A stretch of 64,000 nucleotides of DNA from Lachnospiraceae bacterium UBA4364 (GTDB lineage: Bacteria > Bacillota > Clostridia > Lachnospirales > Lachnospiraceae): contig DGSK01000002.1 in NCBI GenBank assembly GCA_002393955.1, positions 1 to 64,000 of the forward strand. The letters are read 5' to 3'. Below, piece after piece: positions 63,575-64,000 of the stretch; the first letter of the stretch is position 1; every line of letters starts with the position of its first letter. Under the pieces are notes generated by a model that worked only from the letters and a program-made list of their open reading frames with translations, did not search any database and was not told where the DNA came from. Made by a program: the position numbers and the translations under genes.

Positions 63575-63622
63575 AAACATAATCTTGTATATTTGATTTG
63601 GGGCGACCACAAGATGTTGTGG
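63575..63622 (-). promoter_or_regulatory. Putative tandem NrdR boxes upstream of nrdD
   Basis: A perfect 16-bp palindrome CCACAAGATGTTGTGG at 63607-63622 and a weaker copy AAACATAATCTTGTAT at 63575-63590; the conserved TTGT elements are 32 bp apart. NrdR boxes are 16-bp palindromes of CACwATATwGTG type found as two copies about 31-32 bp apart. Confidence 0.55.
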
Positions 63623-63804
63623 CGTGCAGTGTTATATTATCATCATAGTGAAGGGGATGCAAGGGGAAATTGTGAGGATTTCTCCGCCGGCTGCAGGCCG
63701 TTTTTCTATCTGCTGGGAATAAATGGTGATATGCAGGGGTGATTGAATTATATTATATTATGAAATAGAATAATAACTCGTGAGAGGATAGTCATATCGT
63801 AAAG

Positions 63805-63837
63805 TAGACTTTGAGTAGACTTTAAATAGACTTTAAA
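63805..63837 (+). repeat. Three tandem 11-bp direct repeats upstream of the methyltransferase gene
   Basis: TAGACTTTGAG, TAGACTTTAAA and TAGACTTTAAA in a row, plus a diverged fourth unit TTGATTTTCAA at 63838-63848. The 11-bp period places them on one DNA face, so they could be sites for a dimeric or cooperative regulator. Confidence 0.6.
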
Positions 63838-63923
63838 TTGATTTTCAACAGAATTCGACTATTATTTGGGACGCTTACAGCACTTTGTAATTTGCTGTGC
63901 AGTGTCAGTTGCGGAGGTGTGGA

Positions 63924-64000
63924 ATGCCTGCAAAAGTTACTTTAAAAAAGGGTGAAGGGAGGCTTCTGAAAAGAGGCGGTGCCTGGATATTTGACAACGA
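63924..64000 (+). CDS. Class I SAM-dependent rRNA methyltransferase, RlmI-like (partial)
   Basis: First 25 codons only; the rest lies past the window end. The start MPAKVTLKKGEGR, then LLKRGGAWIFDNE, matches the N-terminal PUA domain of the RlmI/RlmK family, which methylates cytosine in 23S rRNA. GGAGG lies 6 nt before the ATG. Identification depends on a short stretch. Confidence 0.65.
   Translation, partial: MPAKVTLKKGEGRLLKRGGAWIFDN

Noticed and set aside
63805..63848. CRISPR array
   Set aside because: The repeats are 11 bp and directly adjacent without spacers; no cas genes in the window.

Overview
The window looks like the chromosome of an anaerobic, flagellated, fibre-degrading Clostridia of the Lachnospiraceae (Butyrivibrio-like). 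The support is a phosphate butyryltransferase/butyrate kinase pair, the oxygen-sensitive class III ribonucleotide reductase (nrdD, nrdG), a secreted lipid-anchored GH9 cellulase, a YjfB-type motility protein, a sigma-28 type promoter, DUF1703 AAA/nuclease and DUF6273 families typical of this group, and strong AGGAGG ribosome binding sites. The family assignment is inference from gene content. No rRNA, tRNA, CRISPR array, intact transposase or prophage was seen.

Layout. Positions 1-21000 are the more accessory part: GrpB protein, methyltransferase, an acetyltransferase-aminopeptidase fusion, two small membrane proteins with near-identical promoter blocks around a folded RNA-like element, a zinc-ribbon/TIR/membrane protein whose promoter contains a G9 tract, two lipoproteins, a TM2 protein, an AAA/PD-(D/E)XK protein, HAD phosphatase, free methionine sulfoxide reductase, a SRAP pseudogene, a hybrid histidine kinase, a group of zinc-ribbon/TM2-like membrane proteins, and a leftward pair (diguanylate cyclase and solute-binding protein) with overlapping genes.

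Positions 21000-35500 are mostly housekeeping: cvfB, a zinc-ribbon HTH protein and a motility protein, a degenerate WecG-like protein, a CdaR/PucR-type regulator, ftsE-ftsX-M23 hydrolase activator-ctpA (division and wall remodelling; FtsE has an unusual ~175-residue charged N-terminal extension), ptb-buk (butyrate and ATP formation), secA and prfB.

Positions 35500-52400 hold a leftward group of small envelope proteins and a metalloprotease-like protein, a GH25 muramidase, then a long rightward run with the t6A genes tsaE-tsaB-rimI ... tsaD interrupted by rnz, cysE and a small membrane protein, followed by ispD and two very large multi-membrane proteins (DUF2298 and YfhO), then hpf and a leftward ECF transporter S component.

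Positions 52400-64000 hold a MocR-type regulator that has lost the PLP lysine and its C-terminus, the GH9 cellulase, a zinc-ribbon membrane protein, an orphan coiled-coil protein under a sigma-28 type promoter, two leftward proteins of unknown function or DUF5050 type, and nrdD-nrdG, which are separated by a 103-nt nested inverted repeat and preceded by what look like tandem NrdR boxes. The window ends inside an RlmI-like rRNA methyltransferase gene.

The observations I consider most worth following are the G9 tract between the -35 and -10 of the TIR gene (possible phase variation), the nested hairpin element inside the nrdDG operon, the duplicated promoter blocks flanking a second folded element at 3861-3974, the FtsE extension, and the MocR protein without its lysine.
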